From Anaerolinea thermophila UNI-1 (GTDB lineage: Bacteria > Chloroflexota > Anaerolineae > Anaerolineales > Anaerolineaceae), in assembly GCF_000199675.1 (NCBI RefSeq), contig NC_014960.1:1798001-1862000 (forward strand): 64,000 bases of DNA. Reading direction: 5' to 3'. Below the pieces are notes generated by a model. That model saw only the letters and a program-made list of their open reading frames with translations, was not told where the DNA came from and did not search any database. Position 1 is the first letter of the stretch. The number at the start of each line of letters is the position of its first letter. The translations under genes and the position numbers were made by a program. Shown piece by piece: positions 26,631 to 35,159 of the stretch.

Positions 26631-26846
26631 ATGGAGGAGCGACCCGGCTGCCTGTTCGGTTTACTCAAACTCACTATTCTAAAGTGGGCTTATGACTTTC
26701 TTCAACAAACTTTTGGATGGAAAAGTGGCTCCTGCATGGGATGTGGGTGCGGTTTCATCATCTTTCTTATCTTTATAATTCTTGTAATATCTATTATTTT
26801 CTCTACAGACTGGTTTAAACTGGTAAACGCATTCTGGGTGATATAA
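26631..26846 (+). CDS. Small Cys-rich single-helix membrane protein of unknown function
   Basis: A 71-residue protein with the start supported by TTGAGGAGCAAAAA. The N-terminal half is amphipathic (CLFGLLKLTILKWAYDFLQQTFGW). It is followed by the cluster CMGCGCG and then a very hydrophobic helix (FIIFLIFIILVISIIF). The CxxCxC spacing just before a membrane helix could bind a metal, take a lipid, or only pack tightly. I do not recognise the family. It is flanked by terminators and appears to be its own transcription unit. Confidence 0.55.
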   Translation: MEERPGCLFGLLKLTILKWAYDFLQQTFGWKSGSCMGCGCGFIIFLIFIILVISIIFSTDWFKLVNAFWVI

Positions 26847-26857
26847 CGTATAAAACG

Positions 26858-26892
26858 GGAGAGGCTGCTAGGGGTTATCCTGCAGCCTCTCC
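26858..26892 (-). terminator. Terminator of the proC operon
   Basis: An 11-bp stem, GGAGAGGCTGC/GCAGCCTCTCC (26858-26868 with 26882-26892), followed on the minus strand by CGTTTTATACG. It may also stop the small gene upstream on the plus strand. Confidence 0.75.
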
Positions 26893-26908
26893 GTGGATTC
26901 CCATGCAA

Positions 26909-27754
26909 TTATCCTTCCCCCTTGCTTTCAGGTGGTTTACTGTTCAACCCCTTCCCCAACTCCAGAGAACGCTCATACGCTGCCCATATGGCTCGGGAAA
27001 GAGCCGTACGGAACCCGGCTTTTTCCAGGTAATATAATGCTTCAGCGGAAGTGCCACCAGGCGAGGTAACTTGATTCCTCAATTGTGCAGGATGAATACC
27101 TATCTTCTTGTAATAAAGGACTGAACCCAAAATGGTTTGCGTCACCAGTTGCTCCGCTGTTTTGCGGGCAAACCCCATATGTACGCCAGCATCAATCAAG
27201 GCTTCCATGAAAAGGAAAACATACGCAGGGCCTGTACCGGATAAAGCCGTTGCCATATCCAGATGAGATTCTTCCTCTTCGTAAATTTCCGCCCCCAGTG
27301 CAGTGAGAACCTGCCTTGCCAGTTCCATTTGTTCCGGGGTAACGGATGGAGAAGCCGTCCACACCGTGATGCCTTCTCCGATTTGCGCCGGTGTATTGGG
27401 CATGGCGCGGACAATTGCGGTATGGGCTAATCCTTCGCTCAACGTTTGAATAGATGCACCCGCCACAATCGAAAGCACAAGTGCTTGAGCGGGAATGTGC
27501 CCTTTTAATCCTCTCATGACTTTCTTGAGAATTTGAGGCTTAACGGCCATAATAACCAGGTCTGCTTGTTGCACGGCCTGCACATTATCCGTCAGTGGGA
27601 CAATCCCGTATTTGGCTTTCAGCTCTTCACCACGTTCTACAATGGGACCTGACGCAAAAATAAACTCAGGCAGGGTAATTTGCTTGCTTAATAATCCTAC
27701 AATGATAGCCTCCCCCATCGCCCCGGGGCCAATTAAGGTAATTTTTGGATTCAT
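26909..27754 (-). CDS. proC: Pyrroline-5-carboxylate reductase
   Basis: 281 residues. The enzyme makes proline from pyrroline-5-carboxylate with NAD(P)H. It has the N-terminal Rossmann motif IGPGAMGEAIIVGLL, the VKPQ motif (VIMAVKPQIL), and the C-terminal signature ALSGTGPAYVFLFMEALIDAGV plus TSPGGTSAEAL. The ATG at 27754 is chosen because AGAGGAGAAGAATT precedes it and it overlaps the upstream methyltransferase stop in an ATGA. An in-frame start 10 codons upstream has no support. The predicted proline-pathway partners proA and proB are not nearby. Confidence 0.95.
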   Translation of the reverse strand: MNPKITLIGPGAMGEAIIVGLLSKQITLPEFIFASGPIVERGEELKAKYGIVPLTDNVQAVQQADLVIMAVKPQILKKVMRGLKGHIPAQALVLSIVAGASIQTLSEGLAHTAIVRAMPNTPAQIGEGITVWTASPSVTPEQMELARQVLTALGAEIYEEEESHLDMATALSGTGPAYVFLFMEALIDAGVHMGFARKTAEQLVTQTILGSVLYYKKIGIHPAQLRNQVTSPGGTSAEALYYLEKAGFRTALSRAIWAAYERSLELGKGLNSKPPESKGEG

Positions 27755-28668
27755 AATTCTTCTCCTCTCTTCTGATAAGTCCATCGGGCGAATAACGCAG
27801 TTGCCAGTAACCTTCCTCTTGGATTGCTTTCTTTGAGCGCCACCTCTCCCACCTCAATATGTCCACCTTTTCCCTTAAGCATATCCTCAATCGCATAATA
27901 CATGGTGATCGGTGAGGCTTTTACGGCATAGGCGGTTAAAACCACAAAACAGGGTTGAGGGCTCAATACCGCCTGACACACCTGTAACAATTCCGGAAGC
28001 AATTTATAAAATTCCCAAACCTCCCCTTTTGGGCCTCTACCAAACTTTGGCGGATCAAGAATCATACCCTCGTAAGTCACTCCCCGGCGAGCCTCTCGCT
28101 GTACAAATTTCAGAGCATCGTCGATCAACCAGCGCACAGGTTTATTTTCCAACCCAGAAAGGATTTGATTCTCTCTTGCCCAGGTGATTGCTTTACGGGA
28201 GGCATCCACATGCGTCACACTGGCGCCAATGCTTGCAGCAGCGAGTGTGGACAAACCGGTATAGCCGAATAAATTCAACACTCGTACAGGTTTGGCAAAG
28301 GCCTTGATCTGCTCTTGAATCCAATCCCATTGCACCGCCTGTTCAGGGAATACCCCTAGATGTTTCGAACCACCCATCTGGAGCCAAAACCTAAGATCTT
28401 TGTAGTGGATTTGCCAGCGCTCAGGAATTGGCTTAATTTTCTCCCAGTGACCGCCATTTTCTTCAGGGGCAGGGATATAACGGGCGTGAATTGCCTTCCA
28501 TTCCCTTTCAGGTAAAGCCGGAGCCCAAATCGCTTCTGCATCGGGGCGAATAACTCGAAAAACCCCAAAACGTTCCAGACGATATCCATTTCCGCAATCG
28601 AGAAGTTCATACTCACTCCAGGATTGGGGATAAAGCAATTGAGGTTCTAAATCCGTCTTAGCATTCAT
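27751..28668 (-). CDS. Class I SAM-dependent methyltransferase, RlmI/RlmK-like
   Basis: About 305 residues. The N-terminal half has short strands and aromatic residues, as in proteins related to the rRNA methyltransferase RlmI/YccW. The SAM-binding motif is VLNLFGYTGLSTLAAASIGA, then the acidic THVDASRKAITWARENQ, and the catalytic-loop region GMILDPPKFGRG, in which DPPxF is characteristic of C5-cytosine or N2-guanine RNA methylation in this clade. No PUA domain is evident, so RNA rather than tRNA/rRNA specificity is open. The start at 28668 avoids running into the divergent PatB gene. A TTG at 28734 is possible but overlaps it. Confidence 0.82.
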   Translation of the reverse strand: MNAKTDLEPQLLYPQSWSEYELLDCGNGYRLERFGVFRVIRPDAEAIWAPALPEREWKAIHARYIPAPEENGGHWEKIKPIPERWQIHYKDLRFWLQMGGSKHLGVFPEQAVQWDWIQEQIKAFAKPVRVLNLFGYTGLSTLAAASIGASVTHVDASRKAITWARENQILSGLENKPVRWLIDDALKFVQREARRGVTYEGMILDPPKFGRGPKGEVWEFYKLLPELLQVCQAVLSPQPCFVVLTAYAVKASPITMYYAIEDMLKGKGGHIEVGEVALKESNPRGRLLATALFARWTYQKRGEEL

Positions 28669-28733
28669 CTTGGGATGAAAGTATATCACGGTGCGTTTAT
28701 AATCAATAAAAATTTCACATACAGGATTCCACA

Positions 28734-29885
28734 ATGAAATACGATTTCGACACCGTTATTCCTCGTCAAAATACAGATAGTGAAAAGTGGAGTTTTTACC
28801 CTAAGGATGTCCTGCCTATGTGGGTGGCAGATATGGATTTTCGCTCGCCTGAGCCCGTGATTGAAGCATTAAGGGCAAGGGTAGAGCACGGAGTCTTCGG
28901 TTACCCCAATCAAGCCACCGTTTTAAAAGATCTTCTGGTAGAAAGAATGGCTCATCGATATTCGTGGAAAATTACACCGGAAGATATCATCCTGCTTCCC
29001 GGAGTGGTACCCGGGATTAACATCGCCTGCCATGCTTTTGCACACCATAAAGGCGTAGTAGTTCAACCTCCCGTTTATGGACCTTTCCTGACAGCCCCCC
29101 AAAACGCCAAAGCCATTCGCTTGGATGCGCCACTCGTTCAGAACAATTTGGGGGAGTATGAAATCGATTGGGATATTCTCAAAACGGCATGTTCAAAGGA
29201 CGCCAACCTGATGATCTTTTGCAGTCCTCACAATCCAGTGGGAAGGGTTTGGAAGCGCGAAGAACTGGAAAAAATGGGAGAACTTTGTCTGCGCCATCGG
29301 GTGGTGCTTTGTTCTGACGAGATTCACTGCGACCTGGTCTATCCGGGTCATGCTCATATTCCCATTGCTTCACTATCTCCGGAACTTGCGCACAACACCA
29401 TCACCTTAATGGCACCTTCCAAGACCTTCAACCTCCCCGGATTGTTTTGTTCTTTTGCCATCATTCAAAATCCACAACTAAGGGAGGAGTTTCTTAACGC
29501 CAGGCAGGGATTGGTGGGAGGAGTAAATATTATGGGAATTACAGCCTCTGTGGCTGCCTATCAGAGCGGCGAAGAATGGCTCACTCAGTTGCTGGACTAT
29601 CTTCAAGGCAACCGAGATTTTCTTTACAACATCCTTCAAGCGGAATTTCCTGAACTTAAAATGAGTAAACCGGAAGGCACTTATCTAGCATGGATTGATT
29701 GCAGAAACTTACCTGAAACGTTTTCCAACCCTAGTAAGTTTTTCCTCGAAAAAGCTAAAGTTGGTGTGGTAGATGGCAAGTGGTTTGGTAAAGAAGGGGA
29801 AGGATTTGTGCGGCTAAACTTCGGATGCCCAAGGAGCATACTCAATGAGGCTCTCGAACGAATGAAACTGGCGCTTTCATCATGA
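28734..29885 (+). CDS. PatB/MalY-type PLP C-S lyase / aminotransferase
   Basis: 383 residues, PLP fold type I. Signatures are LPMWVADMDFRSPEPV (about 28-43), FCSPHNPVGRVWKREEL, the Asp-binding SDEIHCDLVYPGH and MAPSKTFNLPGL, in which the Lys forms the internal aldimine. The WVADMDF motif separates this subfamily (cystathionine beta-lyase PatB/MalY) from ordinary aspartate aminotransferases. It likely cleaves cystathionine or cysteine conjugates to pyruvate, ammonia and a thiol. Its stop overlaps the ATG of the YdcF-family gene (4 bp). Confidence 0.9.
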   Translation: MKYDFDTVIPRQNTDSEKWSFYPKDVLPMWVADMDFRSPEPVIEALRARVEHGVFGYPNQATVLKDLLVERMAHRYSWKITPEDIILLPGVVPGINIACHAFAHHKGVVVQPPVYGPFLTAPQNAKAIRLDAPLVQNNLGEYEIDWDILKTACSKDANLMIFCSPHNPVGRVWKREELEKMGELCLRHRVVLCSDEIHCDLVYPGHAHIPIASLSPELAHNTITLMAPSKTFNLPGLFCSFAIIQNPQLREEFLNARQGLVGGVNIMGITASVAAYQSGEEWLTQLLDYLQGNRDFLYNILQAEFPELKMSKPEGTYLAWIDCRNLPETFSNPSKFFLEKAKVGVVDGKWFGKEGEGFVRLNFGCPRSILNEALERMKLALSS

Positions 29886-30490
29886 AAACCAAATCTCTCT
29901 GGTCAATTCTGGCTATCTTGCTGGGGATCGTCATTTCTTGCCTGTGTATTACTCCCTTTCTCCTGGGATCCATCGGTTCTCTACTGGTAATCAGCACTCC
30001 CCTGCAACCCGCCGACGCCATTGTAGTCCTGAGCGGTGGCAGAGACTTACAACGTCTTGAAAAGGCAGTGAATCTGATGAAAGAGGGACAGGCTGGTTAC
30101 CTGATCTTGACAAAAACTGAGGACATCACAGAAAGTGGACGGCAAACCGCAGATTACCTGGCCAGCGAAGCACACCAACGCGGTATACCTGTTCCAAAAA
30201 TTGTTATTACTCAAAAAACGTCCAAAAATACAGAGCAAGAAGCCATCGCCACTCTGGAAATTTTGAGAGAGAGGGGATGGAAAACACTGATTGTTGTCAC
30301 TGACCCATACCATACCCTGAGAAGCCGTATCATCTTCCGTGAGGTCATGAGAAAAGACTCTATCAAGGTATATACAGTGCCATCGAAGAAGCCCGATGTT
30401 CCTTCATGGCTCTGGTACATAGACGGAAATTCCAGGAGGGCTGTATGGAGAGAGATTCTGTCATTGTTGGCGTATCTTCTCTACAAATAA
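29882..30490 (+). CDS. YdcF/ElyC-family (DUF218) membrane protein
   Basis: 202 residues. One N-terminal membrane helix (ILAILLGIVISCLCITPFLLG) precedes a DUF218 domain. The domain starts with PADAIVVLSGGRDLQRLEKAVNL, has a central EDITESGRQTADYLASEAHQRG, and the conserved TEQEAIATLEILRERGWKTLIVVTDPYHTLRSRIIF segment. The family is linked to envelope/peptidoglycan or vancomycin-sensitivity phenotypes (SanA, ElyC), but the activity is not known. It is translationally coupled to the PatB gene, and a terminator follows. Confidence 0.85.
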   Translation: MKTKSLWSILAILLGIVISCLCITPFLLGSIGSLLVISTPLQPADAIVVLSGGRDLQRLEKAVNLMKEGQAGYLILTKTEDITESGRQTADYLASEAHQRGIPVPKIVITQKTSKNTEQEAIATLEILRERGWKTLIVVTDPYHTLRSRIIFREVMRKDSIKVYTVPSKKPDVPSWLWYIDGNSRRAVWREILSLLAYLLYK

Positions 30491-30494
30491 AAAA

Positions 30495-30519
30495 CGCCGT
30501 TCCATCTAATGAAACGGCG
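30495..30519. terminator. Bidirectional terminator between the YdcF gene and cspA
   Basis: The stem CGCCGTT/AACGGCG (30495-30501 with 30513-30519) lies between convergent genes. On the minus strand TTTTTTATTTG follows, and on the plus strand a weaker CGTCTTATTTCC. Confidence 0.75.
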
Positions 30520-30543
30520 CGTCTTATTTCCTTTACAGAAACC

Positions 30544-30762
30544 CTAACTCAACGGAACAACCTGGGCTGCCTGAAGCCCTTTGGGGCCCTGCTCAATCTC
30601 AAACTCAACCTTTTGACCTTCTTTCAGGGTGCGGTATCCTTCCATCTGAATGGCTGAGAAATGTACAAAGACATCGTCCCCAGCGTTATCATCGCGACCA
30701 ATGAAACCATAGCCTTTAGTAGCGTTGAACCACTTTACGGTTCCAGTATAACGAACAGACAT
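30544..30762 (-). CDS. csp: Cold-shock protein, CspA family
   Basis: 72 residues, single cold-shock domain. RNP1 is KGYGFIGRDD and RNP2 is DVFVHFSAI, the two strands that bind single-stranded RNA/DNA. The C-terminus ends VEFEIEQGPKGLQAAQVVPL, normal for the family. The ATG at 30762 has GGAGTGTGTTTC upstream, and an ATG three codons earlier is less well placed. A TTGACA at 30903-30898 (minus strand) with an imperfect -10 would give a leader of over 100 nt, as is common for cold-shock mRNAs. Confidence 0.95.
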   Translation of the reverse strand: MSVRYTGTVKWFNATKGYGFIGRDDNAGDDVFVHFSAIQMEGYRTLKEGQKVEFEIEQGPKGLQAAQVVPLS

Positions 30763-31054
30763 GAAACACACTCCATAAAAATTGAATTCGATGACGCTTT
30801 CTCGCCAACAACCCCCGAGCCTGCCAGGGCTGCGCGATGGTCAGGCGAATTCCCGGCGTCTTACAGTGAGCGCAAGGTTATCATGTTCCCCGAATGATGT
30901 CAAGAGAAGGTATCCGGCTCAATTAAGGATCAAGTTCTTCTTTAATCGCTTCCATGTAATCCATCAAGCCCTGGTTTTGCATTATAATCAGAAAAATTAA
31001 ACCGGGAAGGAGGCACAGGTTCAGAAAAGATTTCTATATTGCCGTTAGAGGGAT

Positions 31055-31240
31055 GTATAAGCGCATGGATCTATCCAGGGGGGTAGAGGATAGATTGACG
31101 AGGAAGAAGGTTCTCCATCGCGAGATGGAGTTAACCGGTCCAAGTGCCGGGAAAATCGAGAGATCAGCGGAAGCCTTCCAGGAAACATTCCTGACATCCC
31201 TAAATTTCCACAATAGCCAATGCGGCTTTCGTAAAATACG
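31055..31240 (+). ncRNA. glmS ribozyme/riboswitch
   Basis: It sits in the 5' leader of glmS. Core elements of the glucosamine-6-phosphate-dependent self-cleaving ribozyme are present in order: the cleavage site ATA|AGCGC with the scissile bond 5' of G31061; stem P2 (ATCTATCC/GGATAGAT); the highly conserved TTGACGAGGA; P2.1 (GAAGG with CCTTC); a GNRA-capped hairpin (CTCCATC-GCGA-GATGGAG); and the conserved AGCGGAAGCC. Binding of GlcN6P should cleave the mRNA and lower GlmS synthesis. The 3' boundary is approximate, because the outer P3/P4 pairing is only partly traced. Confidence 0.87.
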
Positions 31241-31285
31241 AGAGCATGCCTGTTATATTGATGCATTCACAACCGGAGGTTTTTG

Positions 31286-33127
31286 ATGTGTGGAATCGTA
31301 GGTTATATCGGTGAGCAAGATGCCACACCGATCATTCTGAATGGATTAAAACGCTTGGAATACCGCGGATACGACTCCGCAGGGTTGGCAGTTATGCAGG
31401 ACGGGAAAATCGAAATCCGTCGGGAAGCCGGCAAACTGTCAAAACTGGCATCCCTGATCGAGAATCAGCCTGTGTCCGGGAAAATGGGTATTGGGCATAC
31501 TCGATGGGCAACCCATGGAGAGCCGTCTGCCCGCAATGCACATCCTCATTTGAGTTCCAATGGAGATTTTGTCGTTGTGCATAATGGGATTGTGGAGAAT
31601 TTTCTGGAATTGAAAGAAGAACTCTCAGCAGAAGGGGTGATCTTCCGCTCAGACACCGATACGGAAACCATTGTTCATCTGGTTGAACGCTATTACTCAA
31701 GTTCTTCAGGATTGGTTGAGGCTTCGCGCAAAGCCCTCAAGCAACTAAAGGGAGCCCATGGCATTGTGATTATGTCTTCCAGGGAGCCGGATAAAATCAT
31801 TGCCGCACGCATTGGGAACGCTGGTGGAGTGGTCATTGGTTTTGGCGACAGTGAAATGTTCATTGCCTCAGATATTCCCGCTATTCTGGAACATACTCGA
31901 CGGGTAATTTTTCTGGAGTCCGGACAGATGGCAATCGTGACCCAACACAATGTCCAGGTTCAAACCCTCAATGGAGAAACCATCTTGCCGCAAATTCATA
32001 CTATCTCGTGGGATCCTGTAGCAGCAGAAAAAGGCGAATACCGTCACTTCATGCAAAAGGAAATCCACGAACAAGTACGCTCACTCACAGATACCTTAGC
32101 AGGTAGAGTAGATTTTGACGAAGGGCGCATTCATCTTGACACACTCAACCTCACTGCCGAGAAAGCCAGAAAGATTGAAAAAATCATTGTTACCGCATGC
32201 GGGACAGCGGCACACGCCGGGATGGTGGGAAAAGTGCTGATTGAACGCATTGCTAAAATCCCTGTGGAAGTGGATATTGCCTCGGAATTTCGCTATCGTG
32301 ATCCTCTGGTCAATCCTAACACGGTAGTTTTAGCCATCAGCCAATCCGGCGAAACGGCCGATACTCTTGCAGCCATGGAGGAAGCACGTAAGAAAGGAGC
32401 CATGCTCTGGTCCATTGTCAATGCCATTGGCTCTCAAGCCATGCGCCTGGCAGATGGATGTATTTCCATGCAAGTAGGGCCCGAAATCGGCGTAGCCTCA
32501 ACAAAAGCGTTCACGGCGCCTCTGGTAGATCTCTACATGCTGGCTGTTCTGCTGGGCGACCTTCGTGGTGAATTATCTGCTACGGAGCGAAAACGTCTGG
32601 TAGCCGATTTATCTTTGATTCCCGACCTGGCGGGGAAATGCCTGGATCGGGAAGAGGAAGTAAAGAAGGTCGCATACGCTCTGAAAGATACGCACAATGC
32701 TCTTTACCTTGGACGCGGCATCAACATGCCCATTGCCTACGAAGGGGCTCTCAAGCTCAAGGAAATCTCGTACATCCACGCAGAAGCCTACCCAGCAGGG
32801 GAAATGAAACATGGGCCGATTGCCCTGGTAGATAAAAACATGCCTGTGATTGCCATTACTCCTCGAGACCCCTGGTACGACAAAATGATCAGTCAGGTGG
32901 AGCAGGTAAAAGCCCGAGGTGGAATCGTTGTAGTTGTGGCAACCGATGGCGATGAAAAAGCCCGAGAACTGGCAGATTATGTTTTGTGGATACCTGAAAC
33001 TCCCTGGCTGCTCAGTCCCGTTATTACGGTGATTCCCCTGCAAATTCTGGCATATCACATCGCTACCTTGCGTGGCTTAGATGTAGATCAACCCCGGAAC
33101 CTGGCAAAATCTGTCACTGTGGAGTAG
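31286..33127 (+). CDS. glmS: Glutamine-fructose-6-phosphate aminotransferase (isomerizing)
   Basis: 613 residues. It makes glucosamine-6-phosphate for peptidoglycan and other amino sugars. The N-terminal class II amidotransferase has Cys2 as nucleophile (MCGIVGYIG), with GHTRWATHG. Two SIS sugar-isomerase domains follow (SQSGETADTLAAM; LGRGINMPIAYEGALKLKEISY), and the C-terminus is the usual DQPRNLAKSVTVE. AACCGGAGGTTTTTG places the start at the ATG at 31286, so that Cys is exposed after Met removal. A TTG one codon earlier is rejected. It is controlled by the ribozyme upstream. Its 3' end overlaps convergent sdaA by 14 bp. Confidence 0.97.
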   Translation: MCGIVGYIGEQDATPIILNGLKRLEYRGYDSAGLAVMQDGKIEIRREAGKLSKLASLIENQPVSGKMGIGHTRWATHGEPSARNAHPHLSSNGDFVVVHNGIVENFLELKEELSAEGVIFRSDTDTETIVHLVERYYSSSSGLVEASRKALKQLKGAHGIVIMSSREPDKIIAARIGNAGGVVIGFGDSEMFIASDIPAILEHTRRVIFLESGQMAIVTQHNVQVQTLNGETILPQIHTISWDPVAAEKGEYRHFMQKEIHEQVRSLTDTLAGRVDFDEGRIHLDTLNLTAEKARKIEKIIVTACGTAAHAGMVGKVLIERIAKIPVEVDIASEFRYRDPLVNPNTVVLAISQSGETADTLAAMEEARKKGAMLWSIVNAIGSQAMRLADGCISMQVGPEIGVASTKAFTAPLVDLYMLAVLLGDLRGELSATERKRLVADLSLIPDLAGKCLDREEEVKKVAYALKDTHNALYLGRGINMPIAYEGALKLKEISYIHAEAYPAGEMKHGPIALVDKNMPVIAITPRDPWYDKMISQVEQVKARGGIVVVVATDGDEKARELADYVLWIPETPWLLSPVITVIPLQILAYHIATLRGLDVDQPRNLAKSVTVE

Positions 33128-34346
33128 AACTTTCCAGTTTTTTCGGAGGAACGCGGTAGGCGGTAGCCAATCCGCCTACCGCTGTTTCTCTGTACAGGGA
33201 AGGCAGATCATGACCGGTTTGTTTCATCACGTGTACAACCTCGTCAAAAGATACCCGATGATTACCATCAGAATAACAGGCAAAGGTAGCACAATCCAGA
33301 GCGCGAGTTGCCGCAAAGACATTTCTCTCGATGCAGGGAATTTGCACCAGCCCATTGACGGGATCACAGGTTAAACCCAAATGATGTTCCAATCCCATTT
33401 CTGCGGCATATTCAATCTGGCGTACGGAACCGCCCATTAATTGCGCTGCCGCTGCAGCCGCCATAGCACAGGCAGTTCCAATCTCACCCTGGCAACCCAC
33501 TTCTGCCCCTGAGATGGATGCGTTTTCTTTTACCAAATTCCCAATTAAACCAGCCGTTGCAATCGCTCGTAAAACCTGAGGCTCCGTTGTTGGAATGGTA
33601 TCCTCAATATGCTTGATAACAGCCGGCAACACCCCACTGGACCCGCATGTGGGGGCAGTAACCACTAATCCCCCAGCAGCATTTTCCTCAGCCACTGCCA
33701 GGGCATAGGCAGGCATATAGCCTTCTTTCACCAAATAACCACCACTCAAAGAAATTTTTCGATAAAAATTCCATGCTCTTCGAGGAAGTCCCAATCCACC
33801 TGGTAAAACCCCTTCAGTGTCAATCCCGCGTTGAATGGCTTGGTGCATTACCCGATTAACTTCCCGGAGGTACTCCCATAACTCATTTCCCTCAATCTCT
33901 ATGACATATTCCCAAAATGTCTTTCCATAGCGAATGCATTCCTTCATAATCTCCTGGAGCGTAGTAAGAGGATAAATATCCGGACTCTCTTCAATGGGCT
34001 CACCCTCTGCTCTTAAGGTGCCTCCTCCACTACTGTAAACTACCCATCGAGATAAAATTTCATCTCCCTTTCCAAGTGCAAACCATTCCATTCCGTTAGG
34101 GTGAAGAGGAAGTTGCTGATCCGGGCACCAAAGAAACTCAACCGGTAATGGAGATAACGCCTCTCGAATAGCTACATCTGTCAAATGTCCTTTTCCGGTT
34201 GCAGCAAGGCTGGAATACAATACTACACGAAATTTCTCCGCCGTTGGATTGCACCGTCTGAAAATCTCTGCAGCACGGCGAGGTCCCATTGTATGACTGC
34301 TGGAAGGACCGTGGCCGATTCGATAAAGTTCTCGAATGGATTTCAT
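33114..34346 (-). CDS. sdaA: L-serine dehydratase, iron-sulfur type, single chain
   Basis: 410 residues. It converts L-serine to pyruvate and ammonia with an oxygen-labile 4Fe-4S cluster. The beta part is at the N-terminus (IGHGPSSSHTMGPRRAAEIF), and the alpha part follows with APTCGSSGVLPA (cluster Cys), GAEVGCQGEIGTACAMAAAA and LTCDPVNGLVQIPCIERNVF. This matches the fused beta-alpha form rather than the two-subunit Firmicutes form. A role in amino acid fermentation fits the anaerobic setting. The gene is divergent from the histidine phosphatase and converges on glmS with a short overlap. Confidence 0.94.
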   Translation of the reverse strand: MKSIRELYRIGHGPSSSHTMGPRRAAEIFRRCNPTAEKFRVVLYSSLAATGKGHLTDVAIREALSPLPVEFLWCPDQQLPLHPNGMEWFALGKGDEILSRWVVYSSGGGTLRAEGEPIEESPDIYPLTTLQEIMKECIRYGKTFWEYVIEIEGNELWEYLREVNRVMHQAIQRGIDTEGVLPGGLGLPRRAWNFYRKISLSGGYLVKEGYMPAYALAVAEENAAGGLVVTAPTCGSSGVLPAVIKHIEDTIPTTEPQVLRAIATAGLIGNLVKENASISGAEVGCQGEIGTACAMAAAAAAQLMGGSVRQIEYAAEMGLEHHLGLTCDPVNGLVQIPCIERNVFAATRALDCATFACYSDGNHRVSFDEVVHVMKQTGHDLPSLYRETAVGGLATAYRVPPKKLESSTPQ

Positions 34347-34404
34347 GATTTGCCTCTCTCAATTTTCTTATTGGATGACCTCTCTCAGCATCCAAAATCC
34401 AGAA

Positions 34405-34413
34405 TGGTAAAAT
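34405..34413 (+). promoter_or_regulatory. Extended -10 promoter of the histidine phosphatase gene
   Basis: TGG directly before TAAAAT (34408-34413) gives an extended -10 element in the 102-bp divergent gap, about 35 bp before the ATG. No good -35 is seen. Confidence 0.4.
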
Positions 34414-34448
34414 TGTACTCTGAGATTTCTGGAAAGGGATTTAGGAAA

Positions 34449-35159
34449 ATGAGGTTATATTTCATTCGCCATGCCCAATCTGAAAACAATGCGCTTTATG
34501 AACGAACAGGCTCAGAAAACGGGCGTTCTGATGATGCCCGCTTGAGTGAACTCGGTAAGGTGCAAGCCCAACATCTTGCCGAGTTTATTATGAACGGTTT
34601 TGATCCAACCGAAAAATCGAATGGAAAAGGTTTTGCATTCACCCATATCTATTGCAGTCCAATGTATCGTGCAATTGCCACAGGAACATACATCTCACAA
34701 GCCCTAGGACAACCATTAAAGGTGTGGAAAGATTGGCATGAATGTGGGGGAATGTATCTGACAAACCCAATTACCGGGAAAAAAGAACCCCGCCCGGGTA
34801 TTACACTTACCCAAGTCAGGGAATGGTTCCCAGAATTATTAACCGAAGGTTACATCAAGGAAGACGGCTGGTGGAATCGTCCGTTTGAAGAGGATGGAGA
34901 GCGCGATGTGCGTGCCAGAAGGGTTCTTAAAGAACTTCTTTCGAGACATGGAGGAACCGACGATTGTGTAGCTGTGGTAAGTCATGCAGGGTTTTATGTG
35001 CATTTTCTAACGGCGGTGATGGGATTGGAAAGTCTTCGTCCGCTTTGGTTCAGAATGCACAATGCAGGAATCAGTCGCTTTGATTTTGAAACCGAAAATA
35101 CTGTTTTGGTGTTCCATAATTTCGTATCTTACTTACCACCAGACTTACGGTCTGTTTAA
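34449..35159 (+). CDS. Histidine phosphatase family protein (phosphoglycerate-mutase-like)
   Basis: 236 residues. The branch-1 histidine phosphatase signature is at the start, LYFIRHAQSENN (catalytic His8 and Arg7), with a later DARLSELGKVQAQ segment, an acid residue in the DWHECGG region, and the second catalytic His in AVVSHAGFYVHFL. It could be a phosphoglycerate mutase-like enzyme or a small-molecule phosphatase. The substrate is not readable. Only the ATG at 34449 is used, because the motif begins 2 residues later and the 88 codons before it lie antisense to sdaA. Confidence 0.88.
   Translation: MRLYFIRHAQSENNALYERTGSENGRSDDARLSELGKVQAQHLAEFIMNGFDPTEKSNGKGFAFTHIYCSPMYRAIATGTYISQALGQPLKVWKDWHECGGMYLTNPITGKKEPRPGITLTQVREWFPELLTEGYIKEDGWWNRPFEEDGERDVRARRVLKELLSRHGGTDDCVAVVSHAGFYVHFLTAVMGLESLRPLWFRMHNAGISRFDFETENTVLVFHNFVSYLPPDLRSV

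Noticed and set aside
31053..31286. Short open frame before glmS
   Set aside because: It coincides with the glmS ribozyme, and its codon pattern shows no protein-like features.
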